In this document: in pieces, positions 46,090-55,626 of the stretch
Position numbering within the stretch: the first letter of the stretch is position 1
How the letters are laid out: the number at the start of each line of letters is the position of its first letter
NCBI RefSeq assembly: GCF_002834145.1
Contig: NZ_PHNT01000004.1
Location: 62,001-126,000 of the forward strand
Direction of reading: 5' to 3'
DNA length: 64,000 bases
From: Roseovarius salinarum
GTDB taxonomy: Bacteria > Pseudomonadota > Alphaproteobacteria > Rhodobacterales > Rhodobacteraceae
Notes under the pieces: generated by a model
What the model was told of the DNA's origin: nothing
Database searches by the model: none
Seen by the model: the letters and a program-made list of their open reading frames with translations, nothing else
Made by a program: the position numbers and the translations under genes

Positions 46090-46956
46090 ATGCAGGACCG
46101 GCGCGCCGAGGTCGCGGCGCAGGTGGGCGCGCATCTGGCGCGCGTGCTGGACGGGGTCGGCGACGGGCCGGTCGCCGCGGCGATGCGCTATGCCACCGAT
46201 GGCGGCAAGCGCATCCGCGCGCTGCTGGTGATGGAGGGCGCGGCGCTGCACGGGGTGCCGGCGGACCGTGCGCTGTGGCCCGCTGCCGCGATCGAGGCGA
46301 TGCATGCCTATTCGCTGGTCCACGACGACCTGCCATGCATGGACGACGATTCCCTGCGCCGGGGCAAGCCCACAGTCCACGTGAAGTGGGACGAGGCCAC
46401 CGCGGTGCTCACCGGCGATGCGCTGCAATCGCTGGCTTTCGAACTGGCCGCCCACCCCGAGGGTGCCGAGACGTCGCAGGCGCGTGCCGCGCTGGCGCTG
46501 GGGCTGGCGCGGGCGGCGGGCGCAAAGGGCATGGTGCTGGGGCAGGCCCGCGATATCGCCGCCGAAAGCGCGGGCGCGCCGCTGACGCTGCAGGAGATCG
46601 AGCAATTGCAGGCCGGCAAGACCGGCGCGCTGATCGAATGGGCGGCGACGGCCGGGCCCGTGATGGCCGGTGGCGATCCCGCGCCGCTTGTGGCCTATGC
46701 GCGGGCGCTGGGGCTGGCCTTCCAGATCGCCGACGACATCCTCGACGTCGAGGGGGACACGGCCACGACGGGCAAGGCCGTCGGCAAGGACGCCGCCGCC
46801 AACAAGGCCACCTTCGTGTCGCTCCTGGGGCTCGACGGTGCGCGGGCACGTGCCGACGGGCTGGTTGAAGATGCCTGTGACGCCCTATCTGTGTACGGAG
46901 AAGGCGCCGATACCTTGCGGCAAACCGCCCGCTTCGTTATCTCGCGGGAGACATAG
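46090..46956 (+). CDS. ispA: farnesyl/geranyl diphosphate synthase
   Basis: Chain-elongating prenyltransferase making C10-C15 diphosphates from IPP and DMAPP. The 288-residue protein has the first aspartate-rich motif DDLPCMDDD (with YSLVHDDL before it), GGKRIRALL, and the second motif QIADDILDVEGD. The CM insertion between the first aspartates is typical of bacterial FPP synthases. It stands between xseB and dxs, an arrangement widespread in proteobacteria. Confidence 0.95.
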   Translation: MQDRRAEVAAQVGAHLARVLDGVGDGPVAAAMRYATDGGKRIRALLVMEGAALHGVPADRALWPAAAIEAMHAYSLVHDDLPCMDDDSLRRGKPTVHVKWDEATAVLTGDALQSLAFELAAHPEGAETSQARAALALGLARAAGAKGMVLGQARDIAAESAGAPLTLQEIEQLQAGKTGALIEWAATAGPVMAGGDPAPLVAYARALGLAFQIADDILDVEGDTATTGKAVGKDAAANKATFVSLLGLDGARARADGLVEDACDALSVYGEGADTLRQTARFVISRET

Positions 46957-46989
46957 CCGCACGCTTCATGCGCCGAAGGAGCGCAAGCC

Positions 46990-48921
46990 ATGCCAGCCGC
47001 CCGCCCCGAGACCCCTCTTCTTGACCGCATCGAGTCGCCGGCCGATCTCAAGCGCCTGACCGATCCCCAGCTCGAGCAGCTTGCGCAGGAGTTGCGCGCC
47101 GAAACGATCAGCGCCGTGTCCGAGACCGGCGGGCACCTCGGCGCGGGGCTGGGCGTGATCGAGCTGACGGTGGCGCTGCACAGCGTTTTCGACGCGCCGC
47201 GCGACAAGATCATATGGGACGTCAGCCACCAGAGCTACCCGCACAAGATCCTGACCGGGCGGCGCGACCGTATCCGCACGATCCGGCAGGCTGGCGGCTT
47301 GTCGGGCTTCACCAAGAGATCGGAAAGCCCCTACGACCCCTTCGGCGCGGCCCACAGCTCCACCTCGATCAGCGCGGCGCTGGGCTTTGCCGTGGGCCGT
47401 GACCTGGGCGGCGTGTGCGAGACCGGGCTGGGCGATGCAGTCGCGGTGATCGGTGACGGCGCCATGAGCGCCGGCATGGCCTTCGAGGCGATGAACAACG
47501 CCGGGGCGCTGGGCAAGCGGCTGATCGTGATCCTGAACGACAACGAGATGTCCATCGCGCCCCCGGTGGGCGCGCTGTCGTCCTACCTCAGCCGGCTTTA
47601 CGCCGGTGCGCCCTACCAGGAGTTCAAGGCCGCCGCGAAGGGCGCCGTCAGCCTGTTGCCGCCCCCCTTCCAGGAGGGCGCGAAGCGGGCCAAGGAACTG
47701 CTCAAGAGCGTGACCGTGGGCGGCACGCTGTTCGAGGAGCTGGGCTTTTCCTACGTGGGGCCCATCGACGGCCACGACATGGACCAGCTTCTGCCGGTCC
47801 TGCGCACCGTGAAGGCGCGGGCGACGGGGCCGATCCTGATCCACGCGATCACCCGCAAGGGCAAGGGCTACGCCCCGGCCGAGACGCGCGGTGACGGCGG
47901 CCATGCCACCGCGAAGTTCGACGTGGCCACCGGCGAACAGCAGAAGAAGCCGTCGAACGCGCCCGCCTACACCAAGGTCTTCGCCCGGACGCTGATCGAC
48001 GAGGCCGCGCGCGATGACCGGATCTGCGCCATCACCGCGGCCATGCCCGACGGCACGGGGCTGGATCTCTTTGCCGAACGCTACCCCAGCCGGTGCTTGG
48101 ACGTTGGCATCGCCGAACAGCATGCCGTGACCTTCTCGGCCGGGCTGGCGGCGTCGGGGATGCGGCCCTTCGCGGCGCTTTATTCCACATTCCTGCAGCG
48201 CGGTTACGACCAGGTTGTGCACGACGTCGCGATCCAGCGGCTGCCGGTGCGTTTCGCCATCGACCGCGCCGGGCTGGTGGGGGCCGACGGGGCAACCCAC
48301 GCCGGCAGTTACGACGTGGCCTATCTGGCGAACCTGCCCGGTTTCACAGTGATGGCCGCGGCCGACGAGGCCGAGCTCGTGCACATGGTCGCGACGGCGG
48401 CCGCGCACGACGACGGGCCGATCGCCTTCCGCTATCCGCGCGGCGAGGGCGTGGGCGTCGAGATGCCCGAGCGTGGCACGCCGCTGGAAATCGGCAAGGG
48501 GCGGCTCATCGCCGAAGGCGCGCGCGTGGCGATCCTGTCCTACGGGACGCGGCTGGAAGAGGTGCGAAAGGCGGCCGAATCGCTGGGCCGCCGCGGTATC
48601 ACCCCGACCGTGGCCGACGCGCGGTTCGCCAAGCCGCTTGACGCGGCGCTGATCCTTGATCTGGCGGCGAACCACGAGGCGCTGATCACGGTCGAAGAGG
48701 GCGCAATCGGCGGCTTCGGCAGCCACGTCGCGCAGCTTCTGGCCGAGAACGCGGTGTTCGACGCGGGGCTGAAATACCGCTCCATGGTGCTGCCCGATGT
48801 CTTCATCGACCAGGCCACGCCCGAGCAGATGTACGAAACCGCCGGGCTGGACGCGGCGCACATCGAGGCGAGGGTGCTCGATGTCCTCGGTGTCGCGCGC
48901 CTGGACGAGAAACGCGCCTGA
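46990..48921 (+). CDS. dxs: 1-deoxy-D-xylulose-5-phosphate synthase
   Basis: First step of the MEP isoprenoid pathway: thiamine-diphosphate-dependent condensation of pyruvate with glyceraldehyde-3-phosphate. The 643-residue protein shows [33 protein letters not shown], the thiamine motif [20 protein letters not shown], and [15 protein letters not shown] in the C-terminal half. It is full length. It follows ispA after 33 nt. Confidence 0.96.
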   Translation: MPAARPETPLLDRIESPADLKRLTDPQLEQLAQELRAETISAVSETGGHLGAGLGVIELTVALHSVFDAPRDKIIWDVSHQSYPHKILTGRRDRIRTIRQAGGLSGFTKRSESPYDPFGAAHSSTSISAALGFAVGRDLGGVCETGLGDAVAVIGDGAMSAGMAFEAMNNAGALGKRLIVILNDNEMSIAPPVGALSSYLSRLYAGAPYQEFKAAAKGAVSLLPPPFQEGAKRAKELLKSVTVGGTLFEELGFSYVGPIDGHDMDQLLPVLRTVKARATGPILIHAITRKGKGYAPAETRGDGGHATAKFDVATGEQQKKPSNAPAYTKVFARTLIDEAARDDRICAITAAMPDGTGLDLFAERYPSRCLDVGIAEQHAVTFSAGLAASGMRPFAALYSTFLQRGYDQVVHDVAIQRLPVRFAIDRAGLVGADGATHAGSYDVAYLANLPGFTVMAAADEAELVHMVATAAAHDDGPIAFRYPRGEGVGVEMPERGTPLEIGKGRLIAEGARVAILSYGTRLEEVRKAAESLGRRGITPTVADARFAKPLDAALILDLAANHEALITVEEGAIGGFGSHVAQLLAENAVFDAGLKYRSMVLPDVFIDQATPEQMYETAGLDAAHIEARVLDVLGVARLDEKRA

Positions 48922-49013
48922 ACGCCGTTTTCCCGCCGACCGACGCTGCGGGTTGAAGCCGGCACCGCCGCCCCTGTAGCCTGCACCTTGCATGCAGCAG
49001 GTGGGAGGGGACG

Positions 49014-50024
49014 ATGGACTTCACGGAAAAGGCACCGATCGAGGACGGTTTTGCCCGGGTCTTCAAGGACCGCATCGCCCCCGAGCTCGACCGGCTGGAG
49101 AACGAGCGCCTGACGCTTCTGTCGCGCGCCAAGATGCATGCGGGCATCCCCGTCGGCATCGCTTTGCTGGTGGCGGCCTTCGCGGTCTGGCGCAGCGACG
49201 GCATGGAGGGCGCCCTTGTCGGCGCGATCGTGCCCGTCGCCATCGGCGGCGTCGTGGCCTTCCTGCTGTGGCGGCGACAGGCGCACCGTTGGGGCGGCGA
49301 GGTGGCCGAGGCCGTCATGCCGGTGGTCTGCGATTTCCTCGGTGATCTGGAATACGACCGCGACGCGCGCATGCGCTTTCCGTTGGACCGGATCCAGGGG
49401 CTGGGCCTGATCGGCAGCTTCAACCGGTCGGAGCTGTCCGACCGGCTCGAGGGGCGCTACCGCGACACCGAGTTCGAACTGGTCGAGGCCCATCTCAAGC
49501 GCCGCACGCAGGACCACGACGACGACGGCGACAACACCTCCAGGACCACGAACGTCTTCGACGGCATCCTGATTCGCGTCGGTGTGCCCGAACCGGTGCC
49601 GACGGACATCCTGATCACGCGCGACCTTGGCGGATTCGGCAACAAGCTCAGCGAGATGCTGTCGTTCGGTTCGGGCCGCAGCATGCCCAAGGTCGCGTTC
49701 GACCACGCCGATTTCGAGGCCGCCTTCGAGGTCTATGCCGATGACCCCGATGCCGCGCGGAAGACGATGCCGCCGGCGTTTCTCGACAACCTCCTGGCCA
49801 TCGGCCGCGACGAGGGCGGCGACAAGGGCCTGCGTGGCATGACGGCCGGTTTCCAGCGCGAGAACTTCTATCTCGCGCTCGACCGGTCGGGCGATTTTCT
49901 TGCCATGGGCGGGCTGACCCGGCCGGTAACCGATATCGAGCCGGACCTGCACCGCGCCTTCGAGGACCTCGCGCTGGTGCGGCGGATCATCGACCGCTTG
50001 CACGGGGATGCGCCCACCGTCTGA
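49014..50024 (+). CDS. DUF3137 membrane protein
   Basis: A 336-residue protein of unknown function with the features of DUF3137: an N-terminal charged region, two adjacent transmembrane helices (about residues 43-58 and 66-84), then a large cytosolic domain with the FNRSELSDRLEGRYRDTEFELVEAHL block and DFEAAFEVYADDPDAARKTMPPAFLDNLLAI, which is the conserved part. GGGAGGGGACG precedes the ATG. No enzymatic motif is visible. The family is common in alphaproteobacteria; the neighbours give no clue. Confidence 0.82.
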   Translation: MDFTEKAPIEDGFARVFKDRIAPELDRLENERLTLLSRAKMHAGIPVGIALLVAAFAVWRSDGMEGALVGAIVPVAIGGVVAFLLWRRQAHRWGGEVAEAVMPVVCDFLGDLEYDRDARMRFPLDRIQGLGLIGSFNRSELSDRLEGRYRDTEFELVEAHLKRRTQDHDDDGDNTSRTTNVFDGILIRVGVPEPVPTDILITRDLGGFGNKLSEMLSFGSGRSMPKVAFDHADFEAAFEVYADDPDAARKTMPPAFLDNLLAIGRDEGGDKGLRGMTAGFQRENFYLALDRSGDFLAMGGLTRPVTDIEPDLHRAFEDLALVRRIIDRLHGDAPTV

Positions 50025-50033
50025 CCGCCCGCG

Positions 50034-50654
50034 TCACAGCGCCCAGACAAGGCCCCCCGCGACCGCCGCGAGAAAGGCCCCGGCGGCGAGCACGAAGATG
50101 CCGTCTCGGGTCAGCATCCCCGTGGCCAGCAGCGCGATTGCGGCGGCCGCGAGCGATGGCGCGAAGGGGACGACCTGCAGGAACGGCATGATGAAAGCGA
50201 TCAGCAGGGTCGCCAGTAGGGGCAGGTGATTGAACGGCGGACGCAGCAACCAGCCCAGGCGCCGCCGGGTGCGCCGGTCGACCCAGGCCGCCGGCCGCCG
50301 CAGCCACGCAACCGCCGCACGCAGGCGTTGCCCGGAAACCTGCCGGCGCATCAGCATGTCGGGCAGCCACGGCGTGCGCCGGCCCAGCAGCCGCTGACCG
50401 GCGATCAGGATCAGGATCGCCGCGCCGAGCACCGGCACCCCGGGAATGCTCGAAAGCGGTGACACCAGCAGCAGCGCCGGCACCAGCAGCAGCGGCGCGA
50501 AGGCGCGTTCGCCGGTCTCGGCCAGGACATCGCGCAGCGACACGGCACCACGCTGCGCCGCACGCTCGAGCGCGTCCAGAACCTCGGACAACCGTTCGGG
50601 CGCGCGCCGCGCCGCGCGCCGGGCGCCTTCGCCTGTTTTGGACCGGATCGTCAC
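50034..50654 (-). CDS. ExoD-family membrane protein
   Basis: A 206-residue protein with an N-terminal cytosolic helix (LSEVLDALERAAQRGAVSLRDVLAETGERAF) and then four or more hydrophobic segments, the ExoD plan; ExoD was first linked to exopolysaccharide production and alkali tolerance in rhizobia. The conserved core VSPLSSIPGVPVLGAAILILIAGQRLLGRRTPWLP is present. I chose the GTG at 50654 with AGGGAG upstream; a longer frame to 50783 would run into the asd promoter and looks unlike the family. Confidence 0.8.
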   Translation of the reverse strand: MTIRSKTGEGARRAARRAPERLSEVLDALERAAQRGAVSLRDVLAETGERAFAPLLLVPALLLVSPLSSIPGVPVLGAAILILIAGQRLLGRRTPWLPDMLMRRQVSGQRLRAAVAWLRRPAAWVDRRTRRRLGWLLRPPFNHLPLLATLLIAFIMPFLQVVPFAPSLAAAAIALLATGMLTRDGIFVLAAGAFLAAVAGGLVWAL

Positions 50655-50797
50655 CTCGCGTGGCTCCCTGAGTCTCGCGTGCAATATTTGCAATCCCGGC
50701 CCCCGCGGCAAGGGCGCGCCGGTGCCCCTTTCGTCTTTATCCCCGTGCGCCGGTGCGGTATGAGGCGCGGCAACCGCAGACAAGGAGCTTATCCCCG

Positions 50798-51820
50798 ATG
50801 GGTTACAGGATCGCCGTCGTCGGTGCCACGGGCAACGTGGGCCGCGAAATGCTCAACATCCTCGCCGAACGCCACTTCCCGGTGGACGAGATCGCCGCGC
50901 TGGCCAGCCGGCGCAGCCTGGGCACCGAGGTGAGTTTCGGCGACGAGACGCTCAAGACGCAGGATCTCGACACCTTCGACTTCACCGGCTGGGACATGGC
51001 GCTCTTCGCCATCGGCTCCGACGCGACCAAGAAGTATGCGCCCAAGGCCGCGGGCGCGGGTTGTGTCGTGATCGACAACAGCTCGCTCTACCGCTACGAC
51101 CCCGACGTTCCGTTGGTGGTGCCCGAGTGCAACGCGCAGGCCGTCGAGGGGTATGCCAAGAAGAACATCATCGCCAACCCCAACTGCTCGACCGCGCAGA
51201 TGGTGGTGGCATTGAAGCCGCTGCATGATCGCGCCACGATCAAGCGCGTGGTCGTCAGCACCTACCAGTCCGTGTCGGGCTCCGGCAAGGAGGCCATCGA
51301 CGAGTTGTGGGACCAGACCAAGGCCGTTTACAACCCCACCGACGACTACGAGCCCAAGGTCTACCCCAAGCAGATCGCGTTCAACGTCATTCCCCACATC
51401 GACGTTTTCCTCGAGGACGGTTCGACCAAGGAGGAATGGAAGATGGTCGCCGAGACCAAGAAGATCGTGGACCCCGCGATCAAGGTCACGGCCACCTGCG
51501 TGCGCGTGCCGGTCTTCGTGGGCCACGCCGAAGCGGTCAACATCGAGTTCGAGGATCACCTCGACGAGGCCGAGGCGCGCGACCTGCTGCGCGAGGCGCC
51601 GGGGCTGATGGTCGTCGACAAGCGCGAGGACGGCGGTTACGTCACGCCGGTGGAATGCGTGGGCGATTTTGCCACCTTCATCAGCCGCATCCGGCAGGAT
51701 TCGACGATCGACAACGGCCTGAACCTGTGGTGCGTCTCCGACAACCTGCGCAAGGGTGCCGCCCTGAACGCCGTCCAGATCGCCGAAACGCTCGGCCAGC
51801 GCGTCCTGAAGAAGGGGTGA
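50798..51820 (+). CDS. asd: aspartate-semialdehyde dehydrogenase
   Basis: NADPH-dependent reduction of aspartyl phosphate to aspartate-4-semialdehyde, the branch-point for lysine, threonine, methionine and also ectoine. The 340-residue protein has VVGATGNVGREML, the active-site cysteine in NPNCSTAQMV, VSTYQSVSGSGKEAI and the catalytic histidine region VPVFVGHAEAVNIEF. AAGGAG lies about 12 nt before the ATG. It supplies the substrate of EctB, although it sits some 39 kb from the ect operon. Confidence 0.96.
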   Translation: MGYRIAVVGATGNVGREMLNILAERHFPVDEIAALASRRSLGTEVSFGDETLKTQDLDTFDFTGWDMALFAIGSDATKKYAPKAAGAGCVVIDNSSLYRYDPDVPLVVPECNAQAVEGYAKKNIIANPNCSTAQMVVALKPLHDRATIKRVVVSTYQSVSGSGKEAIDELWDQTKAVYNPTDDYEPKVYPKQIAFNVIPHIDVFLEDGSTKEEWKMVAETKKIVDPAIKVTATCVRVPVFVGHAEAVNIEFEDHLDEAEARDLLREAPGLMVVDKREDGGYVTPVECVGDFATFISRIRQDSTIDNGLNLWCVSDNLRKGAALNAVQIAETLGQRVLKKG

Positions 51821-51821
51821 G

Positions 51822-52049
51822 GGCCGGTCCGGTGCCGTGGGCACCGGCAAATCGTCCGGGGGACGATTTGAGGCCCGAACGGGCGAAGCCCCGGCAAGGC
51901 CGGTCCGGTGCCATGGGCACCGGGAAATCGTCCGGGGGACGATTTGAGGCCCGAACGGGCGGAGCCCCGGCCAGGCCGGTCCGGTGCCGTGGGCACCGGC
52001 AAATCGTCCGGGGGACGGTTCGAGGCCCGAACGGGCGGAGCCCCGGGAC
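51822..52049 (+). repeat. three tandem 76-bp hairpin units
   Basis: Exactly three head-to-tail copies start at 51822, 51898 and 51974, identical except for a few bases. Each unit holds the palindromes GGTGCC-GTGG-GCACC, AAATCGTCC-GGG-GGACGATTT and GCCCG-AAC-GGGC. The array fills most of the 328-bp gap between asd and the DUF4139 gene; after it (52050-52148) nothing is recognised except the ribosome binding site of the next gene. Without unique spacers it is not a CRISPR array. Confidence 0.93.
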
Positions 52050-52148
52050 TGTTCCGCAAGCGGCGTGATTCCGCGGATCGCCCAGGGTGGCCTTGCCAGG
52101 CTGCCGGGATGGCGGGATAGTCCGGGTGTCCGCGAAAGGAGGCTGCCC

Positions 52149-53774
52149 ATGCGCGCGCTTTCCCCCGTTCTTGCATTCGTCATGCTGCCCGCGGCGGTCA
52201 CGGCCGAGGATATTCCCGTTCGAAGCGACGTGGCCGATGTCACGCTCTATCCGCGGGGGGCGACCGTCGAACGCAACGCGCGCTTCGAGGTGCCCGCCGG
52301 TCGGCATCAGCTCATCCTGACGGACCTGCCCAAGACCACCCCGTTGTCGGGGGTGCGGGTGAACGTGGAGGGCGCGACGATGGGCGCCGTGACCACGCGC
52401 CGCAATTACGTTCCCCCGCGCGACCCCGACACCAGCGAGGAGATCGAGGCCGCGCGCGCGGAGGTCGAGCGCCTCGAGGACGAGCTGCGCGAGGGCGAGG
52501 CGGCCGTCGAGGAAATCCGCCTGGAACGCGATGCCGCCCGCGCGCGGGTGGAGTTCCTGCGCAAGCTGGGCGACCGCGACGGGCTGGCCGAGATGGACGT
52601 GGCCACCCTGCGCGAACTGACCGGCATGATCGGCGAGGAGACGCTGGCCGCCATGGAAACCGCCCATGATGCCCGCCAGCGCGCCGAAGCCGCCGATCGC
52701 GCCCTCGAGGACACGCGGGAAGCGCTGGAAGAGGCGCGCGCGGCGCTGGACGCCATGGTGCCGGAGGACGAGGCCCGCGCGATGCTGGCCGTCGCCGTCG
52801 AGGCCGAGGAGACGACGCAGGGCAGCGTGCACGTCAGCTACACCACCGACCGCGCCGGCTGGCAGCCGGTCTACGACCTGCGGCTGGCCCGCGACAGCGG
52901 GCGGCTGGAGATCGAACAGGCCGCCTTCGTGTCGCAATCCACCGGCGAGAACTGGGAGGACGTCGGCGTGACGCTGACCACCGTGCGCCCCAGCGAACAG
53001 ACGGCCCCCAGCGAGATCCACCCGCGGCGCCGTCGCATCGAGGACCCCGAGCCGGAGCCGAAGATGCGCTCGGACACGGTGGAGGGGCTTTCGATGTCCC
53101 GCGCGCCGGCCGCCGAACCGGCCGTCGTGCGCGAGGAAGCGGCGGCGCGCTTCGACGGGCTGTCGGTGACCTACGACTACCCGTCGCCCGTCGACGTGGC
53201 CTCGAAGGCCGACCGGCTGCGCCTGTCGCTCGGCACGCTCGAGGCGCGGGCCGAGACCGTGGCGCGCGCCGTGCCGTTGCGCGACGACAGCGCCTTCCTC
53301 ATGGCCCGGTTCGAGAACGACACCGGCACGCTGGTCCTGCCGACGCGGGAGGCCCGCTTCTACCTCGACGGCCGGTTCGTTGGCCAGCGGGCAATGGGGA
53401 TGATCCCGGCGGGCGCCGAGGCGCGGTTGTCCTTCGGCCCGATCCACGGGTTGCGGCTGACGCGCACCGTGCTGGGCCGGGAGGAAGGCGACCGCGGCGT
53501 CATCACGCGCTCCAGCGAGCTGACCGAGGAGGTGCGCATCGAGGTCGAGAACCTGACGGGCGAGGCTTGGCCGGTGCGCGTGCTCGACCGCGTGCCCTAT
53601 TCCGAGCAGGAAGACCTCGAGATCACCTGGCAGGCGCAGCCTCGCCCGGCCGAGACGGACGTGGACGGCAAGCGCGGTATCCTGGCGTGGTCGTTCGAGC
53701 TTCCCGCCGGGGAGAGCCGGACCATCGAGCTCGACAAGCGGCTGGAGTGGCCCGACGGCAAGGTCCTGCGCTGA
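52149..53774 (+). CDS. exported DUF4139 (MuiA-like) protein
   Basis: A 541-residue protein. An N-terminal signal peptide (MRALSPVLAFVMLPAAVTA, cleavage after residue 19) indicates export. Next come the DUF4140 N-terminal domain (VADVTLYPRGATVERNARFEVPAGRHQLILTDLP), a long coiled coil at about 95-220 (repeated EIEAARAEVERLEDELREGE type heptads) and the DUF4139 domain with WQPVYDLRL and AAFVSQSTGENWEDVGVTLTT. Bacterial relatives are annotated as mucoidy inhibitor A; the molecular role is unknown. AAGGAGG precedes the ATG. Tandem hairpins lie upstream and a hairpin repeat downstream. Confidence 0.85.
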   Translation: MRALSPVLAFVMLPAAVTAEDIPVRSDVADVTLYPRGATVERNARFEVPAGRHQLILTDLPKTTPLSGVRVNVEGATMGAVTTRRNYVPPRDPDTSEEIEAARAEVERLEDELREGEAAVEEIRLERDAARARVEFLRKLGDRDGLAEMDVATLRELTGMIGEETLAAMETAHDARQRAEAADRALEDTREALEEARAALDAMVPEDEARAMLAVAVEAEETTQGSVHVSYTTDRAGWQPVYDLRLARDSGRLEIEQAAFVSQSTGENWEDVGVTLTTVRPSEQTAPSEIHPRRRRIEDPEPEPKMRSDTVEGLSMSRAPAAEPAVVREEAAARFDGLSVTYDYPSPVDVASKADRLRLSLGTLEARAETVARAVPLRDDSAFLMARFENDTGTLVLPTREARFYLDGRFVGQRAMGMIPAGAEARLSFGPIHGLRLTRTVLGREEGDRGVITRSSELTEEVRIEVENLTGEAWPVRVLDRVPYSEQEDLEITWQAQPRPAETDVDGKRGILAWSFELPAGESRTIELDKRLEWPDGKVLR

Positions 53775-53796
53775 ACCGCGCCGCGGGCGCGGAGGT

Positions 53797-53862
53797 GAGG
53801 GGGCGCCGCCCCCTCTTGGCCTTCGGCCAATTCACCCCCGGAGTATTTCCGGCAAGATGAAG
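53797..53862 (+). repeat. dispersed hairpin element, copy 3 (long form)
   Basis: Three consecutive stems: GAGGGGGC-GCC-GCCCCCTC, TTGGCC-TTC-GGCCAA, and CCGGA-GTATT-TCCGG, ending GGCAAGATGAAGG. It lies between the DUF4139 gene and the convergent OmpA-type gene. Confidence 0.85.
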
Positions 53863-53888
53863 GTCCGGGCGCGCGGCCCGCGGCGCCG

Positions 53889-54566
53889 TCAGCCGGCGCT
53901 GCGCTGTTCCGGCAGGATCACGATCTCGACCCGGCGGTTCCGGGCGCGCCCCTCGGGCGTGAGGTTGGATGCCACCGGCTGATCCTCGCCTCGGCCGAAG
54001 GCGTCGATCCGTCCGAACGCGACGCCGCCTTCCATCAGCAGGTCGGCCACGGCGTTGGCGCGGCGTTCCGACAGGCGCTGGTTGTAGGCCGCTTCGCCGG
54101 TGTTGTCGGTGTGCCCGATTACCTGCACGGTCGAGTCGGGATAGTCGCGCAGGCTCTGTGCCACGACGCGAAGGTCGTCGCGCAGGTCGGGACGGACGGC
54201 GAAGCTGTCTGTCGCGAACAGGATGTCCTGCGGCATCGTCACGATCAGCCGGTCGCCGGTGTTGCGGATCTCGACCCGGTCGTCGCCCAGTTCGCGGCGC
54301 AGCTGTGCCTCCTGCTTGTCCAGCGCGTTGCCGATCAGCGCGCCGGCGCCGGCACCCACCACCGCGCCGCCCAAGGCGCCCTTGGCCTTGTCGTCGCTGG
54401 CCAGAGCACCGCCGATGGCGCCGAACAGCCCGCCGAGAACGGCGCCGCGCTTGGCCCTGCGGTTCGGGTCGTCGGGGTTGTTCACGGCCGCCGGATCGGT
54501 GCAGGCGCCCGCCAGAATGAGCGACGCGCCCGCGAGGACGGTCAGGGATCTTTTCGCGCGTGTCAT
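53889..54566 (-). CDS. OmpA-family outer-membrane lipoprotein (YiaD-like)
   Basis: A 225-residue lipoprotein. The signal peptide ends in the lipobox LAGAC with the modified cysteine at 22. A glycine-zipper segment (GAVLGGLFGAIGGALAS and GGAVVGAGAGALIGNAL, residues about 41-82) is followed by the OmpA peptidoglycan-binding domain, with DSFAVRPDLRDDL, VIGHTDNTGEAAYNQRLSERRANAVADLL and RARNRRVEI. It probably anchors the outer membrane to the peptidoglycan. Confidence 0.9.
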   Translation of the reverse strand: MTRAKRSLTVLAGASLILAGACTDPAAVNNPDDPNRRAKRGAVLGGLFGAIGGALASDDKAKGALGGAVVGAGAGALIGNALDKQEAQLRRELGDDRVEIRNTGDRLIVTMPQDILFATDSFAVRPDLRDDLRVVAQSLRDYPDSTVQVIGHTDNTGEAAYNQRLSERRANAVADLLMEGGVAFGRIDAFGRGEDQPVASNLTPEGRARNRRVEIVILPEQRSAG

Positions 54567-54654
54567 GGTGAATGCCTCGTTGCCTTGCCTGTCGGATTTG
54601 TGCCGCGACTATATTCGAGGCGCCGCGCCGTCCCAACAGGAAATGCGGGGCAGC

Positions 54655-55521
54655 TCAGCGGGAACCCGCGCAGCCGGTGCCCAAGCCTGCATCGGCCCGG
54701 GCGCTTTCGCGGGCAAGCATCGCGCGCTTGACCGGCAGCCCCCAGTGATAGCCGCCCAGCGCGCCGGAGGCGCGCAGTGCCCGGTGACACGGGATCACGT
54801 AGGCGACCGGGTTGCGGGCCACCGCGCTGCCGACGGCGCGCGCGGCACGGGGGTGGCCGACGGCGCGCGCGATCTCCGAATAGCTGGTGACGCGCCCCGG
54901 GGGGATGGCCAGAAGGGCCTCCCAGACCTTGATCTGGAACGGCCCGCCGATCAGGTGAAGCGCCGCCTCGCCGCGGCCGCCGAAGGCCGCCTCCACCCAC
55001 GGGGCCAGCGCCGCGCGGTCCTCGACGAACAGCGCCTCGGGCCAGCGCGCGGCCAGGTCGGCGCGTGCCGCCGCCGCGCCGCATTCGGCGGCGAAGGCGA
55101 GCCCGCACAGGCCCCGCTGCGTGCCCATGGCCACCGCCGGTCCGAACGGCGTGTCGAAAACCCCTTCGCGGATCGTGAGCCCCTCGCCACGCCGCGCGTA
55201 GGCGCCGGGGCTCATCGCTTCCCACCTCAGGAACAGGTCGTGCAGGCGCCCGGTGCCAGACAGCCCCGCCTCCTGTGCGGCGTCGAGCGTCGTGAAGCGT
55301 TCGGCCAGAAGCCGTTTGGCGTGGCCCAGCGCAAGGTACTGCTGGTAGCGCTTGGGCGACACGCCGACCCATGACGAGAACAGGCGCTGGAAGTGCGCGG
55401 GGCTCATCCCCACCCCGGCGGCAATCTCGCCAAGCGACAGGTCGCGGCCGCCCGCGTCGATCAGCGCGATCGCCCGGCGCATGACCTCGTAGTGATAGCT
55501 TTGCCCCGTCTCGGCGGTCAT
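54655..55521 (-). CDS. AraC-type helix-turn-helix fused to O6-alkylguanine-DNA alkyltransferase
   Basis: A 288-residue protein of two parts. Residues 1-105 hold an AraC-type double helix-turn-helix (LSLGEIAAGVGMSPAHFQRLFSSWVGVSPKRYQQY and LAERFTTLDAAQEAGLSGTGRLHDLFLRW). Residues about 115-288 are a complete Ogt domain with the alkyl-acceptor Cys245 in VIPCHR, and PGRVTSYSEIARAVGHPRAARAVGSA. This is the Ada layout without the N-terminal phosphotriester-repair domain. It repairs O6-methylguanine suicidally and may regulate genes, but without the N-terminal sensor the usual Ada switch is absent. It is divergent from nth. Confidence 0.9.
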   Translation of the reverse strand: MTAETGQSYHYEVMRRAIALIDAGGRDLSLGEIAAGVGMSPAHFQRLFSSWVGVSPKRYQQYLALGHAKRLLAERFTTLDAAQEAGLSGTGRLHDLFLRWEAMSPGAYARRGEGLTIREGVFDTPFGPAVAMGTQRGLCGLAFAAECGAAAARADLAARWPEALFVEDRAALAPWVEAAFGGRGEAALHLIGGPFQIKVWEALLAIPPGRVTSYSEIARAVGHPRAARAVGSAVARNPVAYVIPCHRALRASGALGGYHWGLPVKRAMLARESARADAGLGTGCAGSR

Positions 55522-55626
55522 GACGTCCCGTCCTTGTCCCGAGTCACCGGCCGGAGAATAGGCGCTTCGCCCGCCCCGGGCGACCCGGATATTGCGCAAT
55601 CGCCGGAAACCGGGCATAGCGCGGGC

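Noticed and set aside
51822..52049. CRISPR array
   Set aside because: Repeats are directly adjacent with a 76-bp period and no unique spacers; no cas genes nearby.
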